A stretch of 64,000 nt of DNA, taken from NCBI GenBank assembly GCA_033782935.1, contig JAWQEG010000365.1, forward strand, positions 930,001 to 994,000, read 5' to 3'. This DNA is from Petrolisthes cinctipes. Its lineage: Eukaryota; Arthropoda; Malacostraca; Decapoda; Porcellanidae. The translations under genes were made by a program, and so were the position numbers. Each line of letters begins with the position of its first letter. Position 1 is the first letter of the stretch. The notes beneath the pieces are model-generated. The model made no database searches. It saw nothing but the letters and a program-made list of their open reading frames with translations, and was not told the DNA's origin. Below are positions 20,826-32,555 of the stretch, piece by piece.

Positions 20826-22845
20826 GTACTGATTTTTGGGAAGCCTCACGGAGGTACTTCCCACTACCACCTCGACCTGAGGGTTTACTCAAACAATAAG
20901 ATTTGTCTAATCCTGGGCCACTAGAAGAAGAGCGAACCCAAGGAGTAGTACTTGGGGCAGTAATTGGGACCCGTGGACGAGTTCCTGAAGCATCTGATAT
21001 GTTAGAAGAAGATGAAGGTATATGAGCTGGGATATTCTTTGAAACAGTTACATTGGTATTGTCCTGTACAGCAGTGGTATGACTGGCACAGGTAGATACA
21101 TCAACATCCATAATACAGGTGGTAGAATCACTCCGCTGCTCAAGCAGAAGAGAAACTGAATCTATTGAAGTCACAACATCCGTGGCATCCACATTAACTT
21201 CACACCCCTCTGATGATCCCGAAGGAAGATTGCGAGGAGGAACTTCTGTTGAATCAAGAGATTCATCAGAGCCACGAGAACGCTTCTGGTGAAATTGAGA
21301 GGAAACTATGGATTAGTCCACAGAGATGGTTGCCTTACAAGGAGGAACATCTATAGAGTCAAGTGCCTCAGAGGAACCACGAAGGCGTCTCTGTGGCAGT
21401 TTAGGTGACTTAAGTTTCCTTTTTGGAGAGCGTGTGGCAACATGAACCTCTACCACATAAACACATTTAGCTAAAGTCTGAGAATTGTCATCAGTTGAAG
21501 GGTCACCAGAATGAGTGTCTGATAAAGTTTCCAATACAGAGAAATTATTATGTAGAGTAACCTTAGAAACGCTCTCACTAGAGCAAAAAGTAACTGCCTC
21601 TCGAGAGGGTTGAGAGGGTACTGCAACTGATTTAGGGCGAAGGGAGGAGGTGTATGTCTTCACACCACAATCCTTCTGTCGCCTGAAGTTGAGTTGCCGT
21701 CTGGCACTACCTATGCTAATGAATTGGGTATTTGCCAAGTGGAGGATATCCTGCTCAAGGACGTACATCTTACATTGGCGAGAACGCAAGGGGTGAGCAT
21801 CTCTGCAGTAAAAGCAGTAACTCTCTGACCGACACTCAGAAGTAAAATGTGAGTCAAGAGCAGAACAATTACCACACCGGGAACGGTTGTTGCAGTTCCT
21901 CCTCCCATGACCAAACTCATAACAACAGAAACACTGTAGGGGACACTCAACAAAAGGCTTCACCTCAAAAGAGGTGGGGTTAATGTTAATGCGATCTGGG
22001 ATATGCAAGCCATAGAAAGTGAGGATGATCATGTTTTTACTGCCTTTCATCTTTGTCACTCGTTGGACACTGTCTGGGCACATAGCGAGAATGGCCTCTT
22101 CAGAGAATTCATACAGGTCCTCATTATATATACGCCCCTTGCTATAATTAAATGTTCGATGTGGTTTAATAGATTCAAACATGCTATTAGAAGGACAGGG
22201 GAGATTGAGGAGCATCATGGCCTGTGTAAGATCTTTGGCTCGGATTAAAACGCCCTCACCATATTTCTTTATGTGGCCGATTGGTAATAATCCAATTTCT
22301 TTCTCCAGATACCTGGAAGCATGGATAAGGTTACAACGTCCCTCCCTGTAGTAAGCCACAAACCAAAAGGGTGTGGGAACCTGACGTTCCTTTGGGACAT
22401 GCTCTACAGAGTCATCCAAGATGTTAGGGCAGTAGTCATTTTCACTGTCAACTACATTGGTGGACAGCATCATCTGAACTTTACAATGAGTATCCCCCAC
22501 CGTCAGAGAATCTTTTGCATCAAATGCTGCTTTGGCAGCAGCATTTGTATTGAAAGTAATATAGCACCGATTAGACCTACAATCACTGTCATATGTGATT
22601 CGGATTCGGAGGACTACTCCAAAACACTTAAAAATGGAGTGGATAGCGCCATAGGTAAAGGATGCGAGTACATTCGTTAACATTAATGTGTCCAAATCGC
22701 TAACAGGGTTCTTCAACACAACACCCGACCTGCTAGGTCTACTCTTATTTGCAGCTTTCTGCATCTTACCACGACCAGAGAGTGACGTCTCGAGGGCCTG
22801 GTCGACCACCGCTCGAGGAAGAGATTGGGGCTTTTCTGTATCCAT
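20818..22845 (-). pseudogene. Element 2 ORF1 (gag-like, RRM-like domain and three zinc knuckles), one premature stop
   Basis: The ATG at 22845 opens 510 codons to a TAA near 21313. The same frame continues open to the stop at 20818, so a single nonsense mutation splits an ORF1 of about 675 codons. Residues about 50-120 look like an RRM (VLASFTYGAIHSIFKCFGVV then RCYITFNTNAAAKAAF). Three knuckles follow at about 310-365: CFCCYEFGHGRRNC, CGNCSALDSHFTSEC, CFYCRDAHPLRSRQC. The C-terminal part holds a tandem duplication of about 105 bp: GSSEALDSIDVPP before the stop and GSDESLDSTEVPP after it. The product would bind element RNA. Confidence 0.8.
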
Positions 22846-23108
22846 ATATCATTGGTTTAGTGTTTTTGGCCCCAGGAGCCAAGAGCTACTACCTACCGGG
22901 CAGATGATGGGACCGAGCGCTGGTCGCCGTGGGCGGGGCACCTCTTCCCCCACGGGGCCACTCGTTTTAAAAAGCAGCCCCAATGGCTCGAAAGTTTGCC
23001 CACGACGGTGCTGAGACCCCCTTCCCTAACCCCCCTCTAGTCTACCTCACCAGGTCTTAGAGACACGCAAGCCCCCCCACCACGTCAAAGCGGTTCCCGT
23101 TGGGGGGG

Positions 23109-23960
23109 AGATAAGAGTGAGTGTTTTGATTAATTATTATTGGCCAGTATTCTCTTTATTTTTCTTTTCTTTTATAATATGTCGGGTAGTTATTATTGTA
23201 GCTTAGTTAGAGTCATTTTTGTAGTAGTAATTTAGGTCTAATGTAATATCAGGGAACTTTAAACATTCATGAATTTTGTTATTATAATTAATTAAGGTTT
23301 CTTTGCTCTGTTTGATAATTAATTAATCAAGGGTTCAAAAACAAAGGGAGGAATTATTCAAGTCTGGCGGTATTATTAATTTTTTAATCAATTATAAATA
23401 AAATAAAGGTTGTTAAAAATAATAGAGACTATTCCTTGTTCCACTTACACTCTGCATAATTTTCGGCTTCCCTGCTGGTTTGGTAATGACAGTGTTATTC
23501 TGATCACATGGGAGTGTCATAGCGTCGAGCTGCCCTTAATTTTTGTTGGTTGATTTTTTTTTTTTTTTTAACATTCATTTCTATTTCATTGATAATTAAG
23601 ATTTGATCAGGACAGTACCAATCATTACATTGGGTTTGCTTGTGTGGGTTTGCTTCTGTTGGTTTGCTTGTGTGAGTTTGCTTGCAGACTCAGTCGGCTA
23701 CATATATCATGTCGCCAAGTCATAAAGTACAGTATGGAAAGCATCACACTGAAGACTCAGAGGATTTATTAATAAGCCTCATGAAAAATATAATATTGTG
23801 TCTGTGTGTGTGTGTGTGTTTGTGTGTTTGTTTGTATGCGTGTGTGTGTGTAATTTTGTATGGTGATTGTGTGTGTTTGATCATTGTTCTTTGTTGTCCT
23901 TCGAGAAGCGCTGAGTGAGGCGATATTACTTTAGTTTCCGGCTTTACAGTCACTCGCTAA
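23109..23960. other. AT-rich intergenic DNA with short tandem repeats
   Basis: No gene is supported. It contains four imperfect GTTTGCTTGTGTGG units (about 23633-23685) and a TG-rich tract (about 23805-23875) whose open frame is a low-complexity shadow. Confidence 0.55.
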
Positions 23961-23964
23961 AAAA

Positions 23965-26812
23965 TAAACACACATTCCCACTGGACTATGTGGTGGTATA
24001 CATAGACGACATCCTCGTCGCTTCCCACGACCACAACCAACATCTGCAACACGTGCGGGAACTCTTTTCTCACCTGCAATAGTACGGACTGAAAATCCAC
24101 CCCTCCAAGTGTGTAATAATCGGGGCGGACCAGTTGGACTTCCTGGGCCACCGCGTCACACCACAAGGCATCACACCCCTGCCGCAGAAGGTGGAGGCAA
24201 TTAGGGACTTCCCCTTGCCCACCACAGCCAGAAAACTGAGGGAATTCCTGGGCATGGTGAATTATTACCACCGTTTTATTCCTCACGCCGCTGCCGCCCT
24301 GGCGCCACTCCACAAACTGCTGAAGGGACTCCCCAAATCCTCCCAGAAGAAACTCGTATGGACACCTTCAGCTGAGGCAACATTCACAAACATCAAGACC
24401 AAGCTTGCCGACACTACACTCCTAGCTTATCCTACACCTCACAAGCTCACATCTATCTATACTGATGCCTCAAATGACGCTATCGGAGTGGTCCTGCAGC
24501 AGGAAGTGGACGGTATACTCAAGCCAATCGCCTTCTAAAGCAAACGTGTGGAGCCGCCACAGCGCAAGTACAGCACCTTCGACAGAAAGCTTGTGGTGAT
24601 CCACGAAGCTGTGAAGCACTTTTGACACTTTCTCGAAGGCAGAATGTTCCACATTCGCATGGACCACAAGCCTCTTACCATAACCATGCAGCAACTGGGT
24701 ACCAACTGGTCCCCACGGGTTATGCATCACTTCGCCTTCATCTCAGAATTCACTACCGACATTCGTCACGTCCGAGGAGAAGACAACGCAGTGGCAGACG
24801 ACCTCTCCTGATCCCCACCAGCGCAACCAGCTGTCGCCACCATTCAACACATCTCGCCTCTGGACTTCCCGACAATCGCTACAGCTCAACAGTCTGACAT
24901 GCACTTGCAAGACCTCTTAACAGGCGACACAGGGTTATGCCTGGAACACCTGACAGCCTCAGACTCTACCACTAAGCTCTGGTGTGACACATCCTGCGGC
25001 ATTCCACGCCCGTACATACCACCACAGTTCAGGGAAGCAATGTTTTCACACTATCACGCACTCAACCACCCAGGGGTTGCGGGTACACTTCGCCTTGTGA
25101 GCAGTCGAGCAGTATGGCCCAACATGAGGAAACAGGTCAAGAAGTGGGTTACCTCATGCCTGCCCTGTCAATGTGCTAAAGTTGGTCGCCACACCTGTCC
25201 ACCTCTCCACGAGTTCACTGTTCCCACCACCAGATTCCACACAGTGCATGTGGATATCGTTGGCCCACTGCCACCATTACGGGGTGCACGATACCTAAGC
25301 ACGTGTGTGGACAGGATGACACGCTGGTGTATCGCCACTCCACTGAGTGACATAACCGCGGAAGGTTCTGCCTGCCACTTTCTCAGCAATTGCGTCGCCA
25401 ACTTTAGTCCACCTGCAATCATCATCACAGACCAGGGTGCCCAGTTTGAGTCAAGGGCGTGGCAGGACATGCTTAAGATCCTGGGAACTAAATAGCAATG
25501 AACAACTGACTACCATCCCTGTAGTAACGGGATGGTGGAGAGTTTCCACCACCGCCTGAAAGATGCTTTCCGAGCTAATGCTGCACCTACGCCTACACAC
25601 GAGCATACCAGGCCTACCTACACACCACCCGGCCTACACACCATACCCTCGCTGCTACTCAGGACGAACTCACACCGCACACCGCTCCAGCAGCTGTACA
25701 CCGGCCCTCACCCCGTGCTCACCAGGACGGACGCAACTGTCACTCTATTTATACACGACAAGCCTTATGTCACGTCCTGGGAGAGGGTGAAACCAGCCCA
25801 CACCACTGCCTCACTGCCTCACACCACACCACTAAACACCCACCCATCTCCTCACATACCGACACACACTGCAACTACCTAACAATCGCACATATCACCG
25901 CCCACTACTCACCAACGCTCACCCCATACAGACACCACCACCTCACTCCACCCCACAACACCATACCGCCATGCCACATAACCACACCACCACCATCCCT
26001 CAGCCACCACCTCATATCTCTCATGCTCACACCATCGCACCACTACCTACCTCACATCACCACACGTACACACACATACCACCCCACCACCTTCTCACAC
26101 CCTAACCTTCCTTACCCAATACCTTACCTCCCTACCAACCCTTTGCCTATCCCAGACATGCCTATCCCAGCACACCTCCCCGCTCCTCTCATTCCTTCAC
26201 CACTCCAACCTCTCCCAAGCCACACTACCCTCCCCACCACCTCCTCTTACCCTACCTACCCCAGCCTCCCATGACCTGCCCGACCCGTCTGCCCACACGC
26301 AGGCACCGCCCGCTCCACCTGTCACACCTTCTCACGACCCTTCACCGTTACTTGACTGCAATCCCAACCCCTCACCCCCGCCACAGCCCGAGCCCACGCC
26401 TAATCTTATCACACCTTCTCCCATCCCTTCACCATTGCCTGACCTTCCTCCTTCTCCCATCCCTACCACCCGTCCTAAACCACTTCCTCTCTCTGACCAA
26501 CTTTCTCCTGAACATGCCTCGATTGAAGTAATCACTGTCAGTATCCCTCAGGTTGAGCCTCCTATAATCCATGTGATACCAGCCATGCCTCCTCGTCCCG
26601 TTAACCCTCGCCACAACCTCACACCACCATGCCCTGTTATGCCACCCTCTCCACGCAGCGGGCTACGGGACGACAAGCTAGCTCTGGTACCTGAGGGATT
26701 TACCTCTCGGTCGGGGCGCACTATCCGTCGCCTGGCCAAGTACACTGCCTCCATAACTAACACAAACACGCATGCACTCCACACACTGCCACCTATACCT
26801 TCCATGTACTAA
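23965..26812 (+). pseudogene. Ty3/gypsy-type LTR retrotransposon pol remnant (RT - RNase H - integrase)
   Basis: Order RT, RNase H, integrase defines Ty3/gypsy. RT fragment: VYIDDILVAS (catalytic YIDD), LDFLGHRV, REFLGMVNYYHRFIP. RNase H: YTDASNDAIGVVLQQ, KYSTFDRKLVVIHEAVKHF, MDHKPLT. Integrase: an H-x-H..CLPCQCAK zinc site, VHVDIVGPLPP, ITDQGAQFES, NGMVESFHHRLK (D-D-E residues visible). Stops occur at about 24081, 24537, 24623, 24811 and 25493. The zone from 25780 on is a long Pro/Thr/His-rich coding-like stretch ending GFTSRSGRTIRRLAKY, typical of a gypsy pol tail. The 5' half (gag, protease) is missing and no LTR pair was found. Confidence 0.85.
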
Positions 26813-27428
26813 TAACGCACTCTCTCGTAACTCACAATCCACACTACCCATGTACACTTATGTACAACACTTATTCCACTTTGTATTTTTGTAATGTTAA
26901 AGTTTTTTGTTTTTTTTCATATATGTCTGCTGCATATATTATCCATGTATTTATTCTATCACATTGATATTTGACATGTCTGTTCATCATTTTTGTATGC
27001 TCTTTTGTACCATTTACATCATACGTATGTACCATTTACATTGCATATATGAGTAGCTGCGTGCCATAAGTCAACAAGCGCCACCCCCCCCCCCCGAAAT
27101 TGCGTTAATAGTAGAAATAAGCTATACAAATCCTCTTCTACCTCCTGAACAACAGCTAGTCATTATCTGGTATCTCCCACTATGTCCAGGTGAATTTTAA
27201 ATCAAAGAAGTCGTTCTGTCTGAAGAGAATGACAACTAGTTAAGAAAATTCCACCCGAGAAATTATTCTACTTTGTAATATTATGTGATTCTCTATTGGA
27301 TAGCCATTGGGAACTGTGGTTATTATGTATGAATAACATTGATATACATACCTATTGTCTAAATATCCCTGCAAAAGCCATTAATTATCACAAATTGTGC
27401 AAATCTTTTCTTATAATCTGATCACGAA
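26813..27428. other. AT-rich DNA, possible eroded LTR, poly-C tract
   Basis: Follows the gypsy pol tail directly, so it may include 3' LTR sequence, but no second copy exists in the window to prove it. A C(13) run lies at about 27085-27097. Confidence 0.35.
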
Positions 27429-27719
27429 ATGGCAACCAATGAGCGATGCCAGCCCGGCCGGTGTAGCAGTAGCAAGTGGAACCCCACTGGAACCCATCAA
27501 CTGCGCATGCGTGGGGGTTTAAAGGTGCCAGGCGCACGAGTCACGACGGCAAGAGAGCAGAGTTGCCAATTTAGCAAAAATGTACACTTCTTTGAAGAAG
27601 ATAACGACAGAATCATTGGAAAAGCTTTATCTGAGCTAGACAGCCAAGAAGAGACAGAAAAGATACATGAACTATTGTATAATATGTGGATAATGAGAGA
27701 AAACAAAGAGAAAAACTAG
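27429..27719 (+). pseudogene. Open segment, possible 5' exon of the integrase-like pseudogene
   Basis: A 96-codon frame with an ATG in reasonable context. Its C-terminal part is charged and helix-like (LSELDSQEETEKIHELL, then YNMWIMRENKEK). I do not recognise a domain. Same strand and 0.9 kb upstream of the integrase-type exons is the only reason to link them. It could instead be an independent short gene or noise. Confidence 0.3.
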
Positions 27720-28580
27720 AATCAGGCAACACAAAGAAGAAAAAGAGGACGAGAGAGGGGCCGTTGAAAAGGCTATCCCACAAAAAAAACAGTGCTGGTA
27801 ACACTGATATACACTCTCTCGGAGGCGCTCCTGCCTGAGGCTGCCTCCTGCAGACAAAACAGCATGTTGATGGAGATGGACTCACCAAAGCTGAGAAGAA
27901 GTGTACTGTATATGGAGGCGTTCATCATCTTTTGAATGGAATGAAGCAGGCAAGTTACTTTATAATATATTATACATTAGGTACCTGTTTGGGGAGCAAC
28001 CTATCAGCAGTTTTTATATGAAATTGACAAACATCTAAGGTTAAACCCAATCAGTGTTTGTACTGTTGTTTTAGTCTCTTCTTATTTATATTTATTTATT
28101 TACTTAATTAAATATCTACTTATCACATGGAAAGCGGAATTTTACACTATTTTGTAGGAGCTGCCCTCTGTGACATCTCTCTAGATTGTGGTGTTGAAAC
28201 TATACAGTCAAGTACGGTATAGAGAAATGACACTCCCATCCACTCTTTTTTTGTCTCACCCTCGTGGGTGGTATATACAGTAAGTATGAATGGTACACAG
28301 ATAATGGACTTCTTCACCCAGATGGATAGTTGAGGTAAGTTTATACCTATGGAAATATAACTCTTAATGTTTATGAGAAAATTAAATGTTACAAACTTCT
28401 TTGATTCTGATAATGTATTAAATCCTGTTTCTTAAGTGGTAGGGAACTGTATTTATTAAATTGGTATGTTTATAAAAAGCAAGTGAGGAGAATCTTGTGT
28501 GTGTACTTATTAGTATGATATGGAGTTTACATGGAATTTCTTAATTCACATATGTTTTACTTTCATTATTGTACTTTCAG

Positions 28581-29040
28581 ACAAAATGCTGTATTTCAAA
28601 CAAGCTGCAGATAGAAGGAAAGTCCTGAGGAATTTTGATGACCATAGTCTTAAGTTGTACCACAGCAGTCCTTTTGGAGGGCAGAGTGGCTGGAATGTAA
28701 CATAAGAGAACATCTCCAAGGTGTACTATTGGAGAAGTATGACACAGGACATCCAGCATTATGTATGTGGTTGTACACATGTACGTGTGTGTGTTTCTTG
28801 TGTAGACCATAACATGACACAAATACATTGATAAGTGTATATGAATTGAGTGGGATTCTAGTAAAGTGTTCATTCAATATTGGATGCATTACTCTCTAAT
28901 CCCAATGCTGTATTGCTTTCCAGTAATTTTACCATTTTTTCCAGATTGCTACTTGCAGTCAGTGCTGAAGATTCAGGCCTCAGAAATGTGTCCCATTAAT
29001 GTCAAGGAACCCTTAGAGTTACTTGGAGTAGACCTGATTG
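28581..29040 (+). pseudogene. GIN1/Ginger-like integrase zinc-domain pseudogene, two exons
   Basis: Exon a starts after a TTGTACTTTCAG acceptor and reads KMLYFKQAADRRKVL, LYHSSPFGGQSGWNVT, a TAA, then ENISKVYYWRSMTQDI and YVCG. Exon b (28945-29040) lies between TTTTTTCCAG and ATTG|GTGAGT and reads EMCPINVKEPLELLGVDLIG. This is the H-H-C-C integrase zinc domain plus the start of the catalytic core, as in GIN1 and Ginger-type integrases. The second zinc His (GGHSG) is Gln and one codon is a stop, so it is not functional. The donor of exon a lies between 28773 and 28784 (several GT choices). No further core exon was found to 30.1 kb. Confidence 0.55.
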
Positions 29041-30110
29041 GTGAGTAATGTATTAACACTGTTTCATCTTTGTTGGTTCACTGGGCTTCTTTGCTGTTGG
29101 TCATAATTACCCAGTTATGCATTCTTAAGCAAACAATTCCTGTTAGTCCATCCAACCTAACGGCTGCAAATAACAACTTTTATTATATTCTTTTATGCTG
29201 TAAATGTAGCATGCCAAAAGTTTTTAGGAAATAGTTTAATTCAATGTTTGTTCTGTAACCGGCTGTTTCATTTAAACTGTGATAAGACTCCTTGCCTTGT
29301 GACCTTTTAATTTGTAGTGACTGTACACAAGAAGTAGAGTTCCTTTAAATGTACAGTGCAGTAGTTTCCTATCAGCCCATTCATCTGAGGCCAGATTGGA
29401 AGAATACTGCTGACATAATCTTTACATCTTTAAGGGCAGCTGAGAGAGACGAGAGCTGGGAAGATTCTCATCTGTGTTCTCCCATGATGAGACAAGGTGT
29501 AACAGCAAGTGAAAGATGAAGTGTTAAACTCTGGTAGGTGCCTTGTTTTGGTAAAAACTTATATCACTGAGTATTGTCAGCTTTCTAAAAAGTACTTGAA
29601 AAAAAAGTACTGTATTGCCAATCCTTTGACATTATTTGTAAAAAGAAAAAAAAATGCATTTTGTTTCTAAACATCAATAGTTTTAAGGCAAAAACAATAA
29701 GTCAGGGGTTCTTAACTTGGGGTTCATGAGGATTAGATATTAATTAGGTAACATATGTATCCACTATACAACCAGTAGGCTGTATAAGTGATGAAGACCT
29801 TGCCAAAGATGACCTCGGTGACTCTAAAACTAAAGCTATAAATATTGGAGTACCTCAGTAATGAATTTTAGGACCAATTCATTTTGCTTGATTACAGATC
29901 CACTGCCGTGGACCACCACGTCGCCGTCGTGCAGTGTCCAAAGTACCCTGACAGAGTGAGTTGTGGTGGTGGAAGGTAGAAGGCAGTGGGTAGTTAGGAT
30001 GTATACACATCATCTCTACCACCACCACACAAAATGGTAGGGGGAAAACAAAGTGTGGTCCAAAACAGATGGCCAAACTACCTCCTTTAGAAGAGTCTCC
30101 AATTACCTCT
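29041..30110. other. Non-coding DNA, nothing firmly recognised
   Basis: The stretch continues past the integrase-like exon. A GATTACAG-bounded segment near 29898-29955 is open but short and unrecognised; no feature is supported. Confidence 0.4.
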
Positions 30111-30116
30111 TATAGT

Positions 30117-30190
30117 TCCCCCAGCCTTGGCCGAGCACATAAGGCTCTGTGTGCTTAATGTCTTAGCACAGCGGTTCGAATCCGTCTGGA
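30117..30190 (+). other. tRNA-like sequence (Ser/Leu type), SINE head or tRNA pseudogene
   Basis: TTGGCCGAGCACATAAGGC matches a class II A box (TGGCCGAGC..TAAGGC). GGTTCGAATCC is a perfect B box 45 bp later. TGTGC/GCACA can pair as an arm between them. The ends pair poorly (CCCCCAG / CTGGAGAC), so a functional tRNA is unlikely. A polymerase III SINE head or dead tRNA-Leu/Ser fits better. Confidence 0.45.
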
Positions 30191-30602
30191 GACACATACT
30201 GGTGTGGTTATGTCCAGTTTCTGTGGTGTGTAGGATTTGTTATATATGTATAGGCCTATTACTGTACTTACCGGTAATACAAAATACATAATTAATTTGT
30301 TTGAAACATAGGTCGGAATTTAGCTTACCATCATCTAGCGCATTGACAACATTGTGCTTCGGTTTGGCCATATAATTTATTTTTAATAATCTTAAACTTA
30401 TAAGAATAAACTTAGAAGATGCACACATCATTCAGATAAATTTGCCTTGCTTCTGCATTGTCAGACATGACTTTGACAGATATTTGTTGTTAATTTAACA
30501 AATATATCAACAAGAGATGGAATGCTATATATAATATTTGATAAAAAAATTTACAGTAATACTAAGAATTATAATGTTGATTAATTTTGTCAATATTTTC
30601 TA
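30191..30602. other. AT-rich intergenic DNA
   Basis: No coding or RNA feature is supported; the AT-rich stretch ends at the GATA repeat of the RTE-like element. Confidence 0.5.
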
Positions 30603-32050
30603 AAATCTCTCTATCTATCTGTAGCTCCGACGCCTCGTTCCCTCCGGGAACTCCCACCAAGGGGGTGGCCACGGCAGAAGGAGACTCTTCTGTTCCAACA
30701 CTCCCTCCTCACTTACTCCATCCCCCTCTTCCCCCCTCACACTTCTCGCTCTCTCACATACTCTTCCACTCTGTTCTGCCATCTAACCGGAGGTCTGCCT
30801 CTCACACCAGGTCCCACAACTTCACTTCCATACACCTTCTTTACAAACTCCACACTTTGCATTCTCTCTACATGTCCAAACCATCTCAGTGTATTACGCT
30901 TCACTCTCTCAACCACTCCACACTCAATACCAATTGCCTTCTCACTCATACCACATCTCTCATACACACTCTCATTATTTTCTCCATCCCACCAAGTAAG
31001 TCCACATGCTCCTCTCGGATAACTCATTTCCACCGCACCTATTCTAGACTGATGAGCCCTACTCCATGTCCATGTCTCCGACGCATATGTCAGTGTTGGC
31101 AGGATTATACTATTTCTCAGTCCCTTTTTCACTTTCATACTCACATTCCTACCCTTCATTATCCTCCCCAGTGATATTATGACCGGCCTGCCCCTCAATG
31201 CTCTCTCCCTGATTTCTCCTTCCATACTTCCATGTTTCCACAAAACTGTTTCCAGATACTTGAATTCCCTCACCTCCTCCATCCTCTCACCCTCTAAAGT
31301 TATCTCATATTCCGTCCCAGTTGGCACAGCCACTCTATAGGGTGTAGCAAAGTCAATTACTTCTGTTTTGGTCCTCTCAAATACCATCACCTTACTCTTA
31401 CCAGCATTTACCTTCAGTTTTCTTCGCTTACACACGGACTGAAACTCATCCACCACCCTCTGTAACTCCCTTTCACTCTCGGCCAGCAGCACAGTGTCAT
31501 CCGCAAATATGCTTGCAACCAAGGACCAATCTACTCCATTCAACCTCAGTTTTGCACCCAGGCCCTCCACCTTTGCCTTGATCTCTCTCATGCAACCATA
31601 CATAAAGATATTGAACAGCCATGGTGACATGACACACCCCTGCCTCAATCCTACACTGATATCAAAGTTCTCACTCAAATCACCCTCGACCCTCACACAA
31701 GCTTTTGCCTCTCTGTAGAAGGCCCAAGTCCCCTCCAGCAAGTGCCCACCAACTCCGTAAATCCAGAATATATCTGTCATAGCTCTCCTATCAACCCTAT
31801 CGTATGCCTCCTCCAAATCCATGAAGGCAGCATACAACTTCCTACCCTTCCCAATATACTTCTCCACTGCTGATTTTATTGTAAAGATCTGGTCCACACA
31901 TCCTCTACCATTTCTGAACCCTCCCTGCTCCTCACTAACTTTATTCCCTGTTACTTCTATCAGTCTCTCAGTAAGAACCTTCCCATACACCTTCCCCTGT
32001 ACACTAAGAAGGCTTATTCCTCTATAGCTACCACACTCATCTTTACTTCT
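30603..32050 (-). mobile_element. 5'-truncated RTE-like LINE
   Basis: Minus strand. Only the second half of the RT and the 3' UTR remain. The 3' end is GCTACAGATAGATAGAGAG (GATA-type repeat at 30603-30624), typical of LINEs ending in short tandem repeats instead of poly-A. The 5' break is near 32050, at the RT block that starts CGSYRGISLL. Unlike the other LINEs here it has no RNase H. Confidence 0.8.
30737..32045 (-). CDS. RTE-like reverse transcriptase, C-terminal part (5' truncated)
   Basis: A continuous frame of about 435 codons. Motifs in order: CGSYRGISLLSVQGKVYGKV, GGFRNGRGCVDQIF, AAFMDLEEAYDRVDR (motif A), VGLRQGCVMSPWLFNIF (motif B), SIFADDTVLLAES (catalytic FADD), KLKVNAGKSKVMVF, then the thumb/tail RWFGHVERM. 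No stop or frameshift was seen, which is unusual among the elements of this window and suggests a young but truncated insertion. The nominal first Met is a GTG; the true start was lost with the 5' end, so no full protein can be made. Clade (RTE versus related groups) is a judgement from motif style. Confidence 0.8.
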
Positions 32051-32440
32051 AAAATAGTTTGATTTATTTAACCCAAAATTATATACTGTACCAGCTGTTA
32101 TAAAATTATGTCTTTTGAGTCATGTACAATATTAACAATTTATTATAGAAAATAAAGTTCTTTATACTGAGTAATGTAAACGAATGACAAATGAAATTAA
32201 TATGTATATTATTACCATCACCAAATAATTACAATATTAACAAATAAGAAAAACATAAGATGACGTTAATGTTAACAGACACAAAATGACACCAGTTAGA
32301 AGACTAAATAATAGAATACAATCAGAGCAGAGTTAAACAAAAGAGAGCACAATAGCACAGAGCTGAACAGAACAGAACAGAGCTCATTAGAGCAGAACAG
32401 AGATGGTATGCAATGACGGAGTGAAGTCTATGCTTTCACT
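32051..32440. other. Host DNA flanking the array, with an AGAACAGAGC-like degenerate repeat
   Basis: AT-rich to 32330, then ACAGAGCTGAACAGAACAGA-like repeats (32335-32405). The last 40 bp loosely resemble the 5' end of the array unit (TATGCA..GACGGAGTGAAGTC). Confidence 0.4.
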
Positions 32441-32555
32441 GGTTTGGGTGACTACTTCTACTACTACTACTACTACTTGTTGGATTTCTTGGCTATCAAC
32501 CAGAAGCATATAGCTAAAGGTCATTAAGCCATTGGATCCATTTTATTATATCAAT

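Larger units (their letters stand above)
17271..23108 (-). mobile_element. Non-LTR retrotransposon (element 2), I-like with RNase H, decayed
   Basis: Minus strand. A GC-rich 5' leader at 22846-23108 is followed by ORF1 with three zinc knuckles (22845 down to 20818) and ORF2 (endonuclease, deleted RT, RNase H) to 17531. The 3' end is ATAAATCAATCGAATCAATCATTCAA-like AATC repeats, not poly-A (17271-17292). That end cuts a copy of the 110 bp repeat unit at 17212-17268. The 5' boundary is approximate and no target duplication was found. Confidence 0.8.

Noticed and set aside
22003..22680. Plus-strand frames inside element 2
   Set aside because: Shadows of the minus-strand ORF1, which has the RRM-like and zinc-knuckle motifs.
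27085..27097. Poly-C run as polypurine tract of the gypsy remnant
   Set aside because: The remnant reads on the plus strand, so its tract should be purine-rich on that strand; no LTR pair is present.
28577..28889. Minus-strand frames around 28.6-28.9 kb
   Set aside because: Opposite strand of the integrase-like exons; no splice sites or domains support them.
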